In this document: positions 26,222-35,135 of the stretch, one piece after another
How positions within the stretch are numbered: the stretch's first letter is position 1
How the letters are laid out: every line of letters starts with the position of its first letter
Origin: JBELHO01 sp042091375
Lineage (GTDB): Bacteria; Pseudomonadota; Gammaproteobacteria; Enterobacterales; Alteromonadaceae
Reading direction: 5' to 3'
Length of the DNA stretch: 64,000 nucleotides
Assembly: GCA_042091375.1 (NCBI GenBank)
Contig: JBELHO010000009.1
Location: 1-64,000 of the forward strand
Position numbers and translations under genes: made by a program
Notes under the pieces: model-generated
Seen by the model: the letters and a program-made list of their open reading frames with translations, nothing else
Databases searched by the model: none
What the model was told of the DNA's origin: nothing

Positions 26222-26411
26222 ATGGATAGCGCCAGTATTAATTATTGTTGCCTTAGTTATTATCGTTGGTAATTTCAGCACCTTTCAAAAAAGTGCTAAA
26301 ACCCCATTGCGAAAAAAAAGCTTGAATGAATTAACAGAAACACTGCCAAGATCAAAAAGAAAATCAACTCAATTACCCACACAGCCGTCACAAAAACCTG
26401 ATCAAAAATGA
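26214..26411 (+). CDS. Small membrane protein, probably DUF2897
   Basis: A 65-residue frame starting at ATG 26214 overlaps the end of the VanY gene by 8 bases, with AGGTGA ahead of it. It has one N-terminal membrane helix (residues about 5-21, WIAPVLIIVALVIIVGN) followed by a basic, Pro/Lys/Gln-rich tail. The layout (MNEW then helix then GNFSTFQKSAK) is like that of the DUF2897 proteins of Alteromonadales and Vibrio, which often lie next to the M15 peptidase; this assignment is from memory of the pattern. Function unknown. Translational coupling to the peptidase is likely from the overlap. Confidence 0.65.
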   Translation: MNEWIAPVLIIVALVIIVGNFSTFQKSAKTPLRKKSLNELTETLPRSKRKSTQLPTQPSQKPDQK

Positions 26412-26815
26412 AGACTCTACCCTGCCCTCAATCGCAAATATCAACTATTGTCATACAACCAATTATACGCTCAATACTCACGATTAAAAATTACCAATAT
26501 TAGGTGCTGATCACAGGTATTATTTGTCGATGGTATTACCGCACATAACTCCTCACTTGCTTACATAGGTAAAGCCAAGCTAACCTTTCAACAACCAATT
26601 ATTGTCAACCCCATTGACTGTTATTTTACCTAGATTAATTTTACATTAACAACAGAGATATTGAATGATCAACCAAGGAAATGTCGATGATTAACATCGA
26701 AATATCTTCAATGTGCTGTTAATTTGCTATTATTTAAATAAGAGCTGTTTAATTCGAGAAATCCCCTATTCTATTTAACTGACTAGCAAGGGTAATATAC
26801 TGGGAGTTGAGCACT
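26412..26815. other. Intergenic region, no gene supported
   Basis: About 400 bases between the small DUF2897-like gene and the next membrane protein. A frame of about 40 codons without a start codon (roughly 26521-26633) exists but matches nothing I know. A short hairpin TCGATG/CATCGA is present near 26685-26701. I see no T-tract terminator. Confidence 0.3.
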
Positions 26816-27181
26816 ATGACTTGTTATTTTTCACCTAATATTTGTAATAATATCGCTATATCTCTGTATGAATTTCGTTGGTGGTTTTTTATGTGGAGTG
26901 GTTTAACTTTTCTGTTATTTTTGTTGTTACAACAGCAGATCAGCGAGACTACACCCAATTCACTTGTTTGGTTGTCGATTTTTATTTTGTTTATTGCCTT
27001 ACAAGCCTTAGTAGTCAGTGCATTTATTTTTTTCTTTGCGTCCTTAGCTTCAATTAAAGAGCGGCAGGTTTTCTGGTTAAATTTTTATCGCGTTATTGAA
27101 TGGTCTGAAGCTGTGATCTTTAGTTTTATCTTACCATTACCCATGTTGTTATTTGTCTACGCATTGATAATAGTTTCCTAA
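26816..27181 (+). CDS. Unrecognised integral membrane protein
   Basis: A 121-residue protein starting at ATG 26816 with GGGAG nine bases upstream; an upstream in-frame TTG at 26807 would put that sequence inside the gene. Three hydrophobic segments are visible (about 26-42, 52-77 and 97-119), separated by short polar loops, one containing SIKERQVFW. The N-terminal 25 residues hold two cysteines (CYFSPNIC). No signature motif is recognised. It lies alone, with more than 380 bases free of genes on either side. It is probably a real lineage-specific gene of unknown function, judged by its ribosome binding site and membrane pattern. Confidence 0.6.
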   Translation: MTCYFSPNICNNIAISLYEFRWWFFMWSGLTFLLFLLLQQQISETTPNSLVWLSIFILFIALQALVVSAFIFFFASLASIKERQVFWLNFYRVIEWSEAVIFSFILPLPMLLFVYALIIVS

Positions 27182-27743
27182 TAATACAAGTCAACAGCCT
27201 ACAAAGTAATATATGATTTCTTAGAAACAATTGACTTTTTTACAGCACAAATGCTTAAGGCTGTGCTTTGCATCCTTACACACCATCATACCTAGTTGAT
27301 CTGCATACAATAATACTCAATAACTTGTAATTGTACTTTTTTTACATTGTATTTTTTGTAAGTTCACTTTACAAAAAACACAAATTATAATAAATTTAAT
27401 AACAATAAATTATCACTTGTTGCTTTTTAGGTTTTAATATTTACATTTGGCGTTATTTACCATTAGTTAAACTAAACCACTAAAGGATAATATTAGGCAA
27501 GTTAACAAAAGCCAATAATGAGCTAAAAAAGAGTAAACTTGAAGTTTAGAGAGGAGCAATGATAAAAGTATATCGGTGGTGTATTGTTGGTAATAATGCA
27601 CAACGACTATCTCATTTAACTTTAGACAATTTAGCGACTATGTAAACAAGGTCAAGCTCATAGCGCATAGCTCAACAATGGTTTTAGTAAGGTTTGTTTT
27701 TAGTGAAAAAATGACTGAGGGTATAGCAATTTAACTACACATT
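27182..27743. other. Intergenic region upstream of the LapD-like gene
   Basis: This 560-base AT-rich region holds a short frame with a good ribosome binding site (27559-27645, listed separately) and the promoter of the LapD-like gene. No other gene or known RNA is recognised. Confidence 0.35.
27559..27645 (+). CDS. Possible 28-residue small protein or leader peptide
   Basis: An ATG at 27559 is preceded by GAGAGGAG with a 2-4 base gap, a strong though rather close Shine-Dalgarno sequence. The frame of 28 codons (MIKVYRWCIVGNN...) ends at TAA 27645, 98 bases before the LapD-like gene. The composition is unremarkable: no membrane helix and no run of one amino acid that would suggest attenuation. 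It may be a small protein, an upstream leader, or chance. Confidence 0.25.
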   Translation: MIKVYRWCIVGNNAQRLSHLTLDNLATM

Positions 27744-29825
27744 ATGATGAGTTTATCAAAAAGATTGTATCTGGGATTAACATTGTTATTCACACTTATT
27801 TTTGTCAGTATGCTATGGATAAATGTTGAAAACACTCGTCATTGTATCAACAGCCAATTAGCATTACAGGCTGCCGAAACGTCAAATTTATTGGGTTTAT
27901 CAATCAAGCCATTTGTTGGTAATGCTAACAACCTCACCATGATACACAAGATGATCAAAACTACTTTTGATACAGGTTTATATCAAAATATCAGCTTAAA
28001 AGATCCTAACGGAAACATCATTATAGAGAAAAGCGTTGCAGTAAAGCCGTTGTCCGTGCCCCCTTGGTTTATTGATTTATTTCCCCTCATCACTCCCCCA
28101 TCAGTAACCGATATTTATGATGGTTGGGTCAAGGAAAAAACCTTACATATTTCTAGTCATACTAACTTTGGCTATCAGCAATTGTGGACAACAGCGATGA
28201 CAAGTACCATGGTAATTTTTGCCCTATTTGTTTTCGCTGCCACCTTGGTAGCATGTACTTTAAAAAAAATAACCACATCCCTAGATAAACTGACCCAACA
28301 GGCCAATGCCATAGGTCAAGGACACTTCATTCAACAGCATGACATCGCCACATTTATTGAAGTTAATCACCTTGTGACTGCGATGAACCGCATGTCGGCT
28401 GTTTTACAAAACAAAGCAAATAAGCTTAATAATAAAGTCACAAAATATCAAAAAGTGGCGTATATCGACCCACTGAGTCAATTTGCTAACAGAGCAGCAT
28501 TTCAGCGAAGATTTGCAGACTTACTTGCGCCAAGTCAAGAAGTACACTGTGGGTTTTTACTGGTTATTCGCTTATCTCAATTAGACACAATGAATAAATC
28601 ATTTGGTTATATAGCCGGTGATAATTATCTAAAAACCGCGGCACAAATTATTAATAAACTTATTAAAAATCATGCCCATCAACAAACAATCAATGCCTAT
28701 CGCTTAACAGGCTCAGATTTTGCCGTTGTCCTTGATAATACAGATAAAATCACCACTGAAAACATAGCATCGACACTGATCAAACAATTTCACTTAGCAA
28801 GTCATCAAGTCGATGTTGTTTCGCATGTAAACAGCTTTGCCCATATAGGTATCACCACTTTTTCATCAAACACTAGCTTGAGCCATGTGCTTATTCAAGC
28901 AGATCACGCCTTAGTCGCTGCTACATCGAATATACAAGGTTGGCAATTTACCTCTGATAACGTCAAAGCCAAACAAAATAACTTATGGAAAAAACAATTA
29001 GAACAATTATTGACCGATCAAGCTGTCTATTTTGTAGCTCAGGCAATTAAGGATAAAACTGGAAAATTACTTTACCACGAATTATATGGTCGTTTTGCTG
29101 ACAGTAACGATCAAAACATCATTCCCATGCCACAACTTATGGCTGTTGCTGAACGTTTTCATTTAGCTGATAAATTTGATCAACTGGTGATCAGTAAAGC
29201 ACTGTTTCATATCGTCAGTATTCGATGTCCTATTGCATTAAATTTAAGCTCAGCCTCACTTGGACTTCCCGAATTTGCTGCGTGGTTAATAGATATATTA
29301 ACTCAATATCGCGATATTTGTCAGTTCGTGACTTTTGAAATAAGTGAGCAAAGTCTCAGCCAGCACCCTGACAGTGTCTGCTATTTAAGTCGAAAATTAA
29401 AGAGTTTGGGATGTGGAGTGACACTAGAGCACTTCGGAGCTACTTCGTCATCATTCAACCATTTGCTCACTATAAAGCCCAATAATATAAAAATTGATGG
29501 CGGCTATAGTCAAAATATTCATTACTCAGATGATCATCAATTAGTAGTGCAATCTCTGGTAAATATTGCCCATAGCTTACAAATAAAAGTTATCGCCGAA
29601 CATGTTGAAAGCCAGCAGCAACTAGGGCAATTGCAATCATTGTTTATTGATAATTTTCAGGGGTATTTTATTGATAAGCCAAAAGGTTGGATAATGCCCA
29701 AAAAGTTTGGATATACATCTGATCAGCAGAGTCAAAACAAGCCAAATAACAAGTTGTGTTGTACTGAATTTAAAGCAGATTTCAATGAAAAATACACAGC
29801 AAGTGATAACGCTTATCGACAATAA
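27744..29825 (+). CDS. LapD-like c-di-GMP receptor (LapD_MoxY_N, HAMP, degenerate GGDEF and EAL)
   Basis: A 693-residue inner-membrane protein. Order: membrane helix (about 8-26), periplasmic LapD/MoxY-type domain (about 27-145), second helix (about 150-172), HAMP (about 172-225), GGDEF domain (about 235-405), EAL domain (about 410-670). The GGDEF signature is replaced by TGSDF, and the EAL motif by ELY with EHFGA instead of DDFGT, so neither synthesis nor breakdown of c-di-GMP is expected. The periplasmic part ends in DGWVKEKTLHISSHTNFGYQQLW; in Pseudomonas LapD the equivalent GW loop binds the protease LapG, so function as a c-di-GMP receptor controlling proteolysis of a surface adhesin is likely. 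No lapG, adhesin or type I secretion gene lies in this window. Confidence 0.82.
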   Translation: MMSLSKRLYLGLTLLFTLIFVSMLWINVENTRHCINSQLALQAAETSNLLGLSIKPFVGNANNLTMIHKMIKTTFDTGLYQNISLKDPNGNIIIEKSVAVKPLSVPPWFIDLFPLITPPSVTDIYDGWVKEKTLHISSHTNFGYQQLWTTAMTSTMVIFALFVFAATLVACTLKKITTSLDKLTQQANAIGQGHFIQQHDIATFIEVNHLVTAMNRMSAVLQNKANKLNNKVTKYQKVAYIDPLSQFANRAAFQRRFADLLAPSQEVHCGFLLVIRLSQLDTMNKSFGYIAGDNYLKTAAQIINKLIKNHAHQQTINAYRLTGSDFAVVLDNTDKITTENIASTLIKQFHLASHQVDVVSHVNSFAHIGITTFSSNTSLSHVLIQADHALVAATSNIQGWQFTSDNVKAKQNNLWKKQLEQLLTDQAVYFVAQAIKDKTGKLLYHELYGRFADSNDQNIIPMPQLMAVAERFHLADKFDQLVISKALFHIVSIRCPIALNLSSASLGLPEFAAWLIDILTQYRDICQFVTFEISEQSLSQHPDSVCYLSRKLKSLGCGVTLEHFGATSSSFNHLLTIKPNNIKIDGGYSQNIHYSDDHQLVVQSLVNIAHSLQIKVIAEHVESQQQLGQLQSLFIDNFQGYFIDKPKGWIMPKKFGYTSDQQSQNKPNNKLCCTEFKADFNEKYTASDNAYRQ

Positions 29826-29951
29826 TCACTATATTTTTGCAGTCACTTATCGCTATTATCGGGTTATATAAATCGAAAATGTGCTAAAAAATAGGTTTAC
29901 TTTGATCGTCAACCAACAGGCAGTGACTAAACGCAGACCTGTGCTTGTTGA

Positions 29952-30278
29952 TCAAATATGTCGTTGTTTTTGTGCATAAGCCCCTAAAAAAATAAAAAAC
30001 ACTACAACAGCTGGTACTATGTAAAGATTAGATATTTTAGCTAATTGACCAGACAATAGCTCTGCCAACCACAAAGTAGCTAATCCGTAGCCAAAAGCAC
30101 AAATGAAAATAAAAACTGTGGTTCTAATGATAAAGTGTTGTTTGGCAATAACTCTTCTTATACTGTTATTAATATCTTGGCCAAAAATGACCAGCAAAGT
30201 AGCAACAATAGCTAAAGCCGTTTGATATTGATAAGGCCTAAAGCTTTGTCCAAGTTCAACTAAAAAAGCAGTCATCAT
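29952..30278 (-). CDS. DUF3392 membrane protein
   Basis: A 108-residue protein with three or four hydrophobic stretches (about 18-33, 46-66 and 82-100). The opening LGQSFRPYQYQTALAIVATLLVIFGQDINNSIRRVI agrees with the pattern of the DUF3392 family, found in Vibrio, Shewanella and relatives. Its start ATG overlaps the stop of ligA in a 4-base ATGA, so it is translated with ligA. Function unknown. Confidence 0.75.
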   Translation of the reverse strand: MMTAFLVELGQSFRPYQYQTALAIVATLLVIFGQDINNSIRRVIAKQHFIIRTTVFIFICAFGYGLATLWLAELLSGQLAKISNLYIVPAVVVFFIFLGAYAQKQRHI

Positions 30279-32308
30279 TGCTCTTTACCATCGTATTGTT
30301 TAAACAATAGTAACATGTCTTGTTCAGTTAATACCGTGACACCCAGTTCGGTGGCCTTAGTCAACTTCGAACCGGCTTTTTCACCTGTGACCAAGTAGTC
30401 AGTGTTGGCAGAAACACTGCCTGACACTTTAGCTCCCAACGATTGTAAAATAGCTTTAGCGGCACTTCGCCCCATTTCACTTAAACTTCCTGTTAACACA
30501 AAAACTTGACCGGCCAATGGTTGCTGCTCTGGTGACTTCAATTCAATAGCTGGCCACGATAAAATCTCTGCTAATTGTTCAACAACTTCAATATTGTGAG
30601 ACTGAGCAAAAAAATCAACAATGTTTTTTGCAACAATAACCCCAACATCAGGCACCTCTTGCAATTGCTCAATATTGGCTTGGCGAATGGCATCGAGAGT
30701 TAAATAGTGTTGCGCCAAATTAGCTGCTGTAGTCTCTCCTACCTCTCTAATGCCTAAGGCATAAATAAACTTTGCTAAAGTGGTACGCTTGGCCTTTTCG
30801 ATAGCTTTGATCAAATTTTCAGCTGATTTTTGTCCCATGCGTTCCATGGTACTGACTACTAATTCAGTTAATGAAAATAAATCAGCAGGATTTTCAATAA
30901 GCTTGTCATCAACAAGTTGTTCAACCAATTTATCGCCTAAACCATCGATGTCGAGCGCTTTTCTCGATGAAAAATGTTTAATTGCTTGTTTGCGTTGTGC
31001 AGCACAATAAAGACCACCAGTGCAACGAAGCACAGCTTCGCCCTCAGCTTTGCTCACTGCTGATTGACAAATGGGGCAACGCGATGGAAATTCAATAGCC
31101 TTGGCGTTAGCTGGCCTCCTGTCAATAACTACTGAAACGATTTGTGGAATAACATCACCAGCTCTTCTGACGATCACAGTATCAGCAATTTTAATCCCCA
31201 ACCGATTAATTTCATCTTGATTGTGCAAAGTGGCGTTACTCACCGTAACTCCACCGACAAAAACCGGTTTTAATCGAGCAACCGGAGTGATAGCCCCAGT
31301 TCTACCCACTTGAAATTCAACATCTTCTAATACAGTTAACTCTTCTTGTGCAGGAAACTTATAAGCTGTTGCCCAGCGAGGCGCCCGAGCAACAAAACCA
31401 AGACGTTGTTGCAAACCTATGTCATCAACTTTTAGCACTGTGCCATCAATTTCGTAACTGAGTTGCTCCCGTTGCTGCAAAATACTTTGATAAAAGTCAT
31501 TAACGTCATCAGTACTTGATAATAGTTTTACTTCAGGACACATAGGTAAGCCCAGCGCCTTAACCTGCATTAATCGTTGAAAATGAGAGTCCGCTAACCA
31601 ACTATCATCACTGACGAATCCTAAACCGTAGGCATAAAAAGCTAAATGGCGTTTTGCCGTCACTTTTGAATCCAACTGGCGTAAACTGCCTGCAGCGGCG
31701 TTGCGAGGATTAGCAAATGTCTTTTCTGCTTTTTTTACTGCCTGGTTATTAAGCCTCTCAAAACTAGCCTTTGGCATAAATACTTCACCACGGACCTCAA
31801 CCACATCAGAAAAATTATTACCAATAAGCTTTAAGGGGATGGATTTAATGGTGCGAATGTTATCAGTGATATTTTCACCTACTGCACCATCGCCTCGGGT
31901 TGCCGCTTGAACAAACACCCCATTTTCGTAGCGCAAACTCACCGCTAAGCCATCTAGCTTAGGTTCTGCACAGATAGCCAATGGTTGTTCAGTGCCAACC
32001 CTGTCAACAACCCGCTTAACAAAACTTTGCCAGCCATCATCAGAAAAAACATTATCAAGAGAAAGCATGGGAAGTTGATGAGTGACTTGACTGAATGATT
32101 TAAGTGCTTGGCCACCCACCCTTTGACTCGGTGAATCTATTGTTTTTAACTTGGGTTGATCCTTTTCAATGGCGATCAATTCTTGCATTAACCTGTCATA
32201 TTCAGCATCAGGCACAGTCGGTTGGTCTAATACATAATATTGATAATTATATTGATGCAGTAAATGATGTAATTTAAGTACGCGAGTTTGTATGGATGAT
32301 TCTGTCAT
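30275..32308 (-). CDS. ligA: NAD-dependent DNA ligase
   Basis: A 677-residue ligase (E. coli 671) that joins Okazaki fragments and repair nicks using NAD. Parts: N-terminal Ia domain binding NMN with YDRLMQEL; adenylation domain with the nucleotidyl lysine in EPKLDGLAV (about 114-122); OB-fold (about 325-400); a Cys4 zinc finger with CPIC and CTGGLYC (about 411-435); helix-hairpin-helix domain (about 440-590); and a C-terminal BRCT domain (about 596-670) with VFVLTGSL. It lies about 100 bases behind zipA and is followed by the overlapping DUF3392 gene, the usual zipA-ligA order. Confidence 0.98.
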   Translation of the reverse strand: MTESSIQTRVLKLHHLLHQYNYQYYVLDQPTVPDAEYDRLMQELIAIEKDQPKLKTIDSPSQRVGGQALKSFSQVTHQLPMLSLDNVFSDDGWQSFVKRVVDRVGTEQPLAICAEPKLDGLAVSLRYENGVFVQAATRGDGAVGENITDNIRTIKSIPLKLIGNNFSDVVEVRGEVFMPKASFERLNNQAVKKAEKTFANPRNAAAGSLRQLDSKVTAKRHLAFYAYGLGFVSDDSWLADSHFQRLMQVKALGLPMCPEVKLLSSTDDVNDFYQSILQQREQLSYEIDGTVLKVDDIGLQQRLGFVARAPRWATAYKFPAQEELTVLEDVEFQVGRTGAITPVARLKPVFVGGVTVSNATLHNQDEINRLGIKIADTVIVRRAGDVIPQIVSVVIDRRPANAKAIEFPSRCPICQSAVSKAEGEAVLRCTGGLYCAAQRKQAIKHFSSRKALDIDGLGDKLVEQLVDDKLIENPADLFSLTELVVSTMERMGQKSAENLIKAIEKAKRTTLAKFIYALGIREVGETTAANLAQHYLTLDAIRQANIEQLQEVPDVGVIVAKNIVDFFAQSHNIEVVEQLAEILSWPAIELKSPEQQPLAGQVFVLTGSLSEMGRSAAKAILQSLGAKVSGSVSANTDYLVTGEKAGSKLTKATELGVTVLTEQDMLLLFKQYDGKEQ

Positions 32309-32409
32309 TTGATTTGATTTTATATTATTTGTAGATCTAGTTTATTGACACCAATGACCGCCTTTGACTGATTTACATCAATAAAAACCTGTCATTAACA
32401 AGGAAAGTA

Positions 32410-33495
32410 CTACTGTGCAAGCGCGATGCGGTTTCTCCTTTCAAACTCTCTAATTTTACCTAAGTAGTGTTGCTCTGTTTGCTTAGTCATCACACTGCGC
32501 TTGTCATCGAGAAGCTGTGCACCAAACTCAACGGAAAGTTGTTTAGCTGCTGTCATCAGTTGTTGAAAAACTTCAAACGCATCTCCTGCATTGGGCAAGG
32601 TCATAAATAAACTGACTCCTTGGGTGCTAAAACTTTCCATGTTTTCTAGATCAAAAACGCCTGGATTCATCATATTAGCAAGGCTAAAGGTGACCTTGCC
32701 ATTACCGGCATTATCCTGATGGCGATGAAAGATGTTCATATCGCCAAAGCGCAACCCCAGCGTTAACAAAGTCGGTAGGAGTGCCGCCCCAGAAATAGTC
32801 ATATTTTCTGGCATAACCACAGAAACGACAATAACTTCCGGCTCTATATTAGTTGCCTTTACACTCCCTTGCTCAGCATCAGAGATATTTGGATCAACCT
32901 CGTTTATTTCAATGTCACTATCACCAAAATTTATCTCCATTTGATTTCTTTTTAACGCATCAGAAATCTTCTTTTTAACGCGTTTACCTCTGGTTTTTTT
33001 GCTATTAACATTAGGAGTCGAAGACACTTGTTGAGCAGTTGAGGTTTGCTCAGCAACGAAGTCGTCATTATCTGTGATCTGTATATCCGGGACTAACACA
33101 GTGCTGTTTTCTAGAGGAGGAGGATTGTCCATAGGTGGTGCTTCGCCTATATCCGACAAATCGCCAAGTTTCGGCTCCAAAGATGGAGTATTCGCACTGG
33201 GTTTTTCAATATCTTTGGGCAAAGGTTCGGCATCAAAGTTAGGTGCTGGAGCAGCTTCACTGGGAATTTCATTATCATTTAAGGTGTTTTCACTGACCAC
33301 TCTTGGTTTACTTACCCCGTCTTGATCAAAGCCTGATTGATCATAACCTCTGGCATCAGCAGGTTTTGTCTCATGTTCAGTTTTTAATTTATAGGGATTT
33401 CTATTCTTCCTAATAGTCCATAAACCGTGCAGTAAAATAGCAGCGATCACAACGGCACTGATAATAATTAATACGTTTCTTAAATTAACTTCCAT
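32410..33495 (-). CDS. zipA: Cell division protein ZipA
   Basis: A 361-residue bitopic inner-membrane protein that tethers FtsZ to the membrane at the division site. It has the unusual ZipA topology: a very short N-terminus (about 6 residues), one membrane helix (about 7-25), a basic stretch RKNRNPYKLK, a long acidic Pro/Asn-rich disordered linker (about 36-215), and the C-terminal FtsZ-binding domain (about 218-358) with MNIFHRHQDNAGNGKVTFSL and a NPGVFD stretch typical of the family. The linker carries an extra basic patch KKTRGKRVKKK. The AGGAA ribosome binding site abuts the ATG unusually closely and lies just after the relic stop codon of the smc remnant upstream. Confidence 0.95.
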   Translation of the reverse strand: MEVNLRNVLIIISAVVIAAILLHGLWTIRKNRNPYKLKTEHETKPADARGYDQSGFDQDGVSKPRVVSENTLNDNEIPSEAAPAPNFDAEPLPKDIEKPSANTPSLEPKLGDLSDIGEAPPMDNPPPLENSTVLVPDIQITDNDDFVAEQTSTAQQVSSTPNVNSKKTRGKRVKKKISDALKRNQMEINFGDSDIEINEVDPNISDAEQGSVKATNIEPEVIVVSVVMPENMTISGAALLPTLLTLGLRFGDMNIFHRHQDNAGNGKVTFSLANMMNPGVFDLENMESFSTQGVSLFMTLPNAGDAFEVFQQLMTAAKQLSVEFGAQLLDDKRSVMTKQTEQHYLGKIREFERRNRIALAQ

Positions 33496-33498
33496 TTC

Positions 33499-33931
33499 CT
33501 AACCTATTGTTGTGATACATGTGCAATTGGCAATTGCTTCTTCTATATCTAAGACACCCATTGAATACACACTCGATTCAGACCGAGTTAGCCCAGTTAA
33601 ATACGACACCATTGCAATCGCTATTTTATCCTGTCTTTTATACATAAATTACATCTTTTTCGATATCTCAGCGACCAAATGACACACTTTATCTTGATTG
33701 GCATCACCTAAAAGCAGATCAATTTTATCCGACAAACAAAAGGCGCTGGATTTAAACGAAAAATAATAAAACCAATAATAAAGCGGTTAACGCTTTTTCT
33801 CCACCAGATAATGCGTGAATTGTACTATTTTTTTCTCTGTTCGGCTTGCCATCATTGTTTACCTCTGTTTCTAACATATTATTCGTTATTAAAGCAAGGT
33901 AGGCCTCTCCTTCAGCAAACACTTTAGCAAA
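33499..33931 (-). pseudogene. smc: Decayed C-terminal remnant of smc (condensin ATPase)
   Basis: Translating the minus strand gives FAKVFAEGEAYLALITNNMLE and then KNSTIHALSGGEKALTAL, which is the SMC C-terminal ABC signature (C-loop) region. After LLLVLLFFV this frame ends in TAA. One base over, it continues LNPAPFCLSDKIDLLLGDANQ, equivalent to the NPAPFCLLDEVDAPLDDAN Walker B and D-loop of SMC, then HLVAEISKKM, a TAA stop, and further residues to LDIEEAIA with the gene's own TAG at 33499-33501. So one frameshift and one internal stop are visible; the Walker B Asp-Glu is now Asp-Lys. About 1,000 N-terminal residues are absent. Position between zipA and cysZ is the known place of smc in Alteromonadales. 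Confidence 0.88.
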
Positions 33932-33943
33932 TAACCGTTAAAA

Positions 33944-33985
33944 TTAATGGTTAATGGCTAATGGTTAATGGTTAATGGTTAATGA
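33944..33985. repeat. Tandem repeat, six units of 7 bp
   Basis: Unit TTAATGG occurs at 33944, 33951, 33965 and 33972 without change, with CTAATGG at 33958 and TTAATGA at 33979. The array lies immediately upstream of the smc remnant and may mark the deletion border. Confidence 0.9.
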
Positions 33986-34325
33986 GTTCAAAACCCATTG
34001 AATATTTTTTGCAACTTTTCATCTCAATGTTAGCTGCTTTAAATAAACCAGTTGTTGGTAATATTTATGCAGCTTAAAGAAAAATTTTTAGCTTTATCGT
34101 CAAGCACCTACAGAAATGACTGAAGGCTATAACCAAGCTAGCAGGTTAGCTATTTTAAACAGCGATTATTGATCAGCGCTAACAGCCCGGTTTATGGCTT
34201 GCAAAAAATTGCCAAGAAAATAATCAACGCATTAATCATTTATCCGCTGTAAAACCCTGCACTTAACAATGTGTTCAGTATATACTTATGATCAACTTAT
34301 TTTGTTAATAGTGATCCAGTGAAGT
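33986..34325. other. Intergenic region upstream of cysZ, former smc body
   Basis: I cannot find similarity to smc or to any other gene in these 340 bases; translation in the minus frames gives frequent stops. The sequence must carry the cysZ promoter. It replaces what would be about 3 kb of smc in relatives. Confidence 0.4.
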
Positions 34326-35093
34326 ATGTCTACACAGCAACAAAATTTAGCCAATGGCGGTATCGGCTATTTCTTAAAAGGTTTTCAACTCATTCGATTA
34401 AAAGGGATAAAACGCTATGTATTTATTCCATTATTGGTGAATTTGATCTTGTTTGGCTTGGCTTTTTATCAGTTGTACTTTCAGCTTGAACAAGTCATGC
34501 AAGTTATTCAACAATGGTTGCCAGATTATATGTCTTGGTTAACTAAAGTACTTTGGCCAGTAGCCTTGTTGTTTTTGCTTTTTATGTTTTCATTTATATT
34601 TAGTTCGGTGGCAAATTGGATTGCAGCACCATTTAATGGTTTGCTATCGGAAAAGATGGAACAATTACTATTGACCAGACGCGGTGGCCACTCGACCATA
34701 GGATCATCAGATAGTCTTGCCACTATAATTAAAGATATACCTCGCACTTTAGGCCGAGAATGGTGTAAATTTAAATATTACCTGCCCAGAGCCATTGGTT
34801 TTTTCCTGTTATATTGGCTATTACCCATTATTGGCCAAGTGCTTTGGTTCGTTTTTTTAGCTTGGATGATGGCAGTACAATACAAAGATTATCCCTTTGA
34901 TAATCATAAAATATCATTCAACGAAATGAAGCAAGATCTAAAAGCCAATAAATCGTTAAGTTATAGCTTTGGTTTTACTACAGCAGTATTTTCTATGCTT
35001 CCTGTAGTGAATTTAGTGGTAATGCCCGTTGCCATTTGTGGTGCAACGGCGCTGTGGGTTGATCATTACCGAGACGATTACTTTGACGATTAA
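34326..35093 (+). CDS. cysZ: Sulfate transporter CysZ
   Basis: A 255-residue inner-membrane protein of the CysZ/EI24 family, which takes up sulfate for cysteine synthesis. The start GGIGYFLKGFQLIRLKGIKRYVFIPLLVN and helices at about 33-52, 72-98, 149-180 and 215-240 match E. coli CysZ (253 residues). The conserved VANWIAAPFNGLLSEKME (about 97-114) and DYPFDNHKISFNEMK (about 191) motifs are present. It is divergent from the zipA group across the smc remnant. No cysK follows, as it does in E. coli. Confidence 0.93.
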   Translation: MSTQQQNLANGGIGYFLKGFQLIRLKGIKRYVFIPLLVNLILFGLAFYQLYFQLEQVMQVIQQWLPDYMSWLTKVLWPVALLFLLFMFSFIFSSVANWIAAPFNGLLSEKMEQLLLTRRGGHSTIGSSDSLATIIKDIPRTLGREWCKFKYYLPRAIGFFLLYWLLPIIGQVLWFVFLAWMMAVQYKDYPFDNHKISFNEMKQDLKANKSLSYSFGFTTAVFSMLPVVNLVVMPVAICGATALWVDHYRDDYFDD

Positions 35094-35135
35094 CTCATTT
35101 TGATATAATCAATAGTTATCTTTTTGTGACACATT

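Noticed and set aside
26521..26633. Frame of about 40 codons ending in PIDCYFT, considered as a gene remnant
   Set aside because: No start codon, no ribosome binding site and no similarity that I can recognise.
33944..33985. Possible CRISPR-like array
   Set aside because: The copies are contiguous 7-mers with no spacers and no cas genes nearby; it is a simple tandem repeat.
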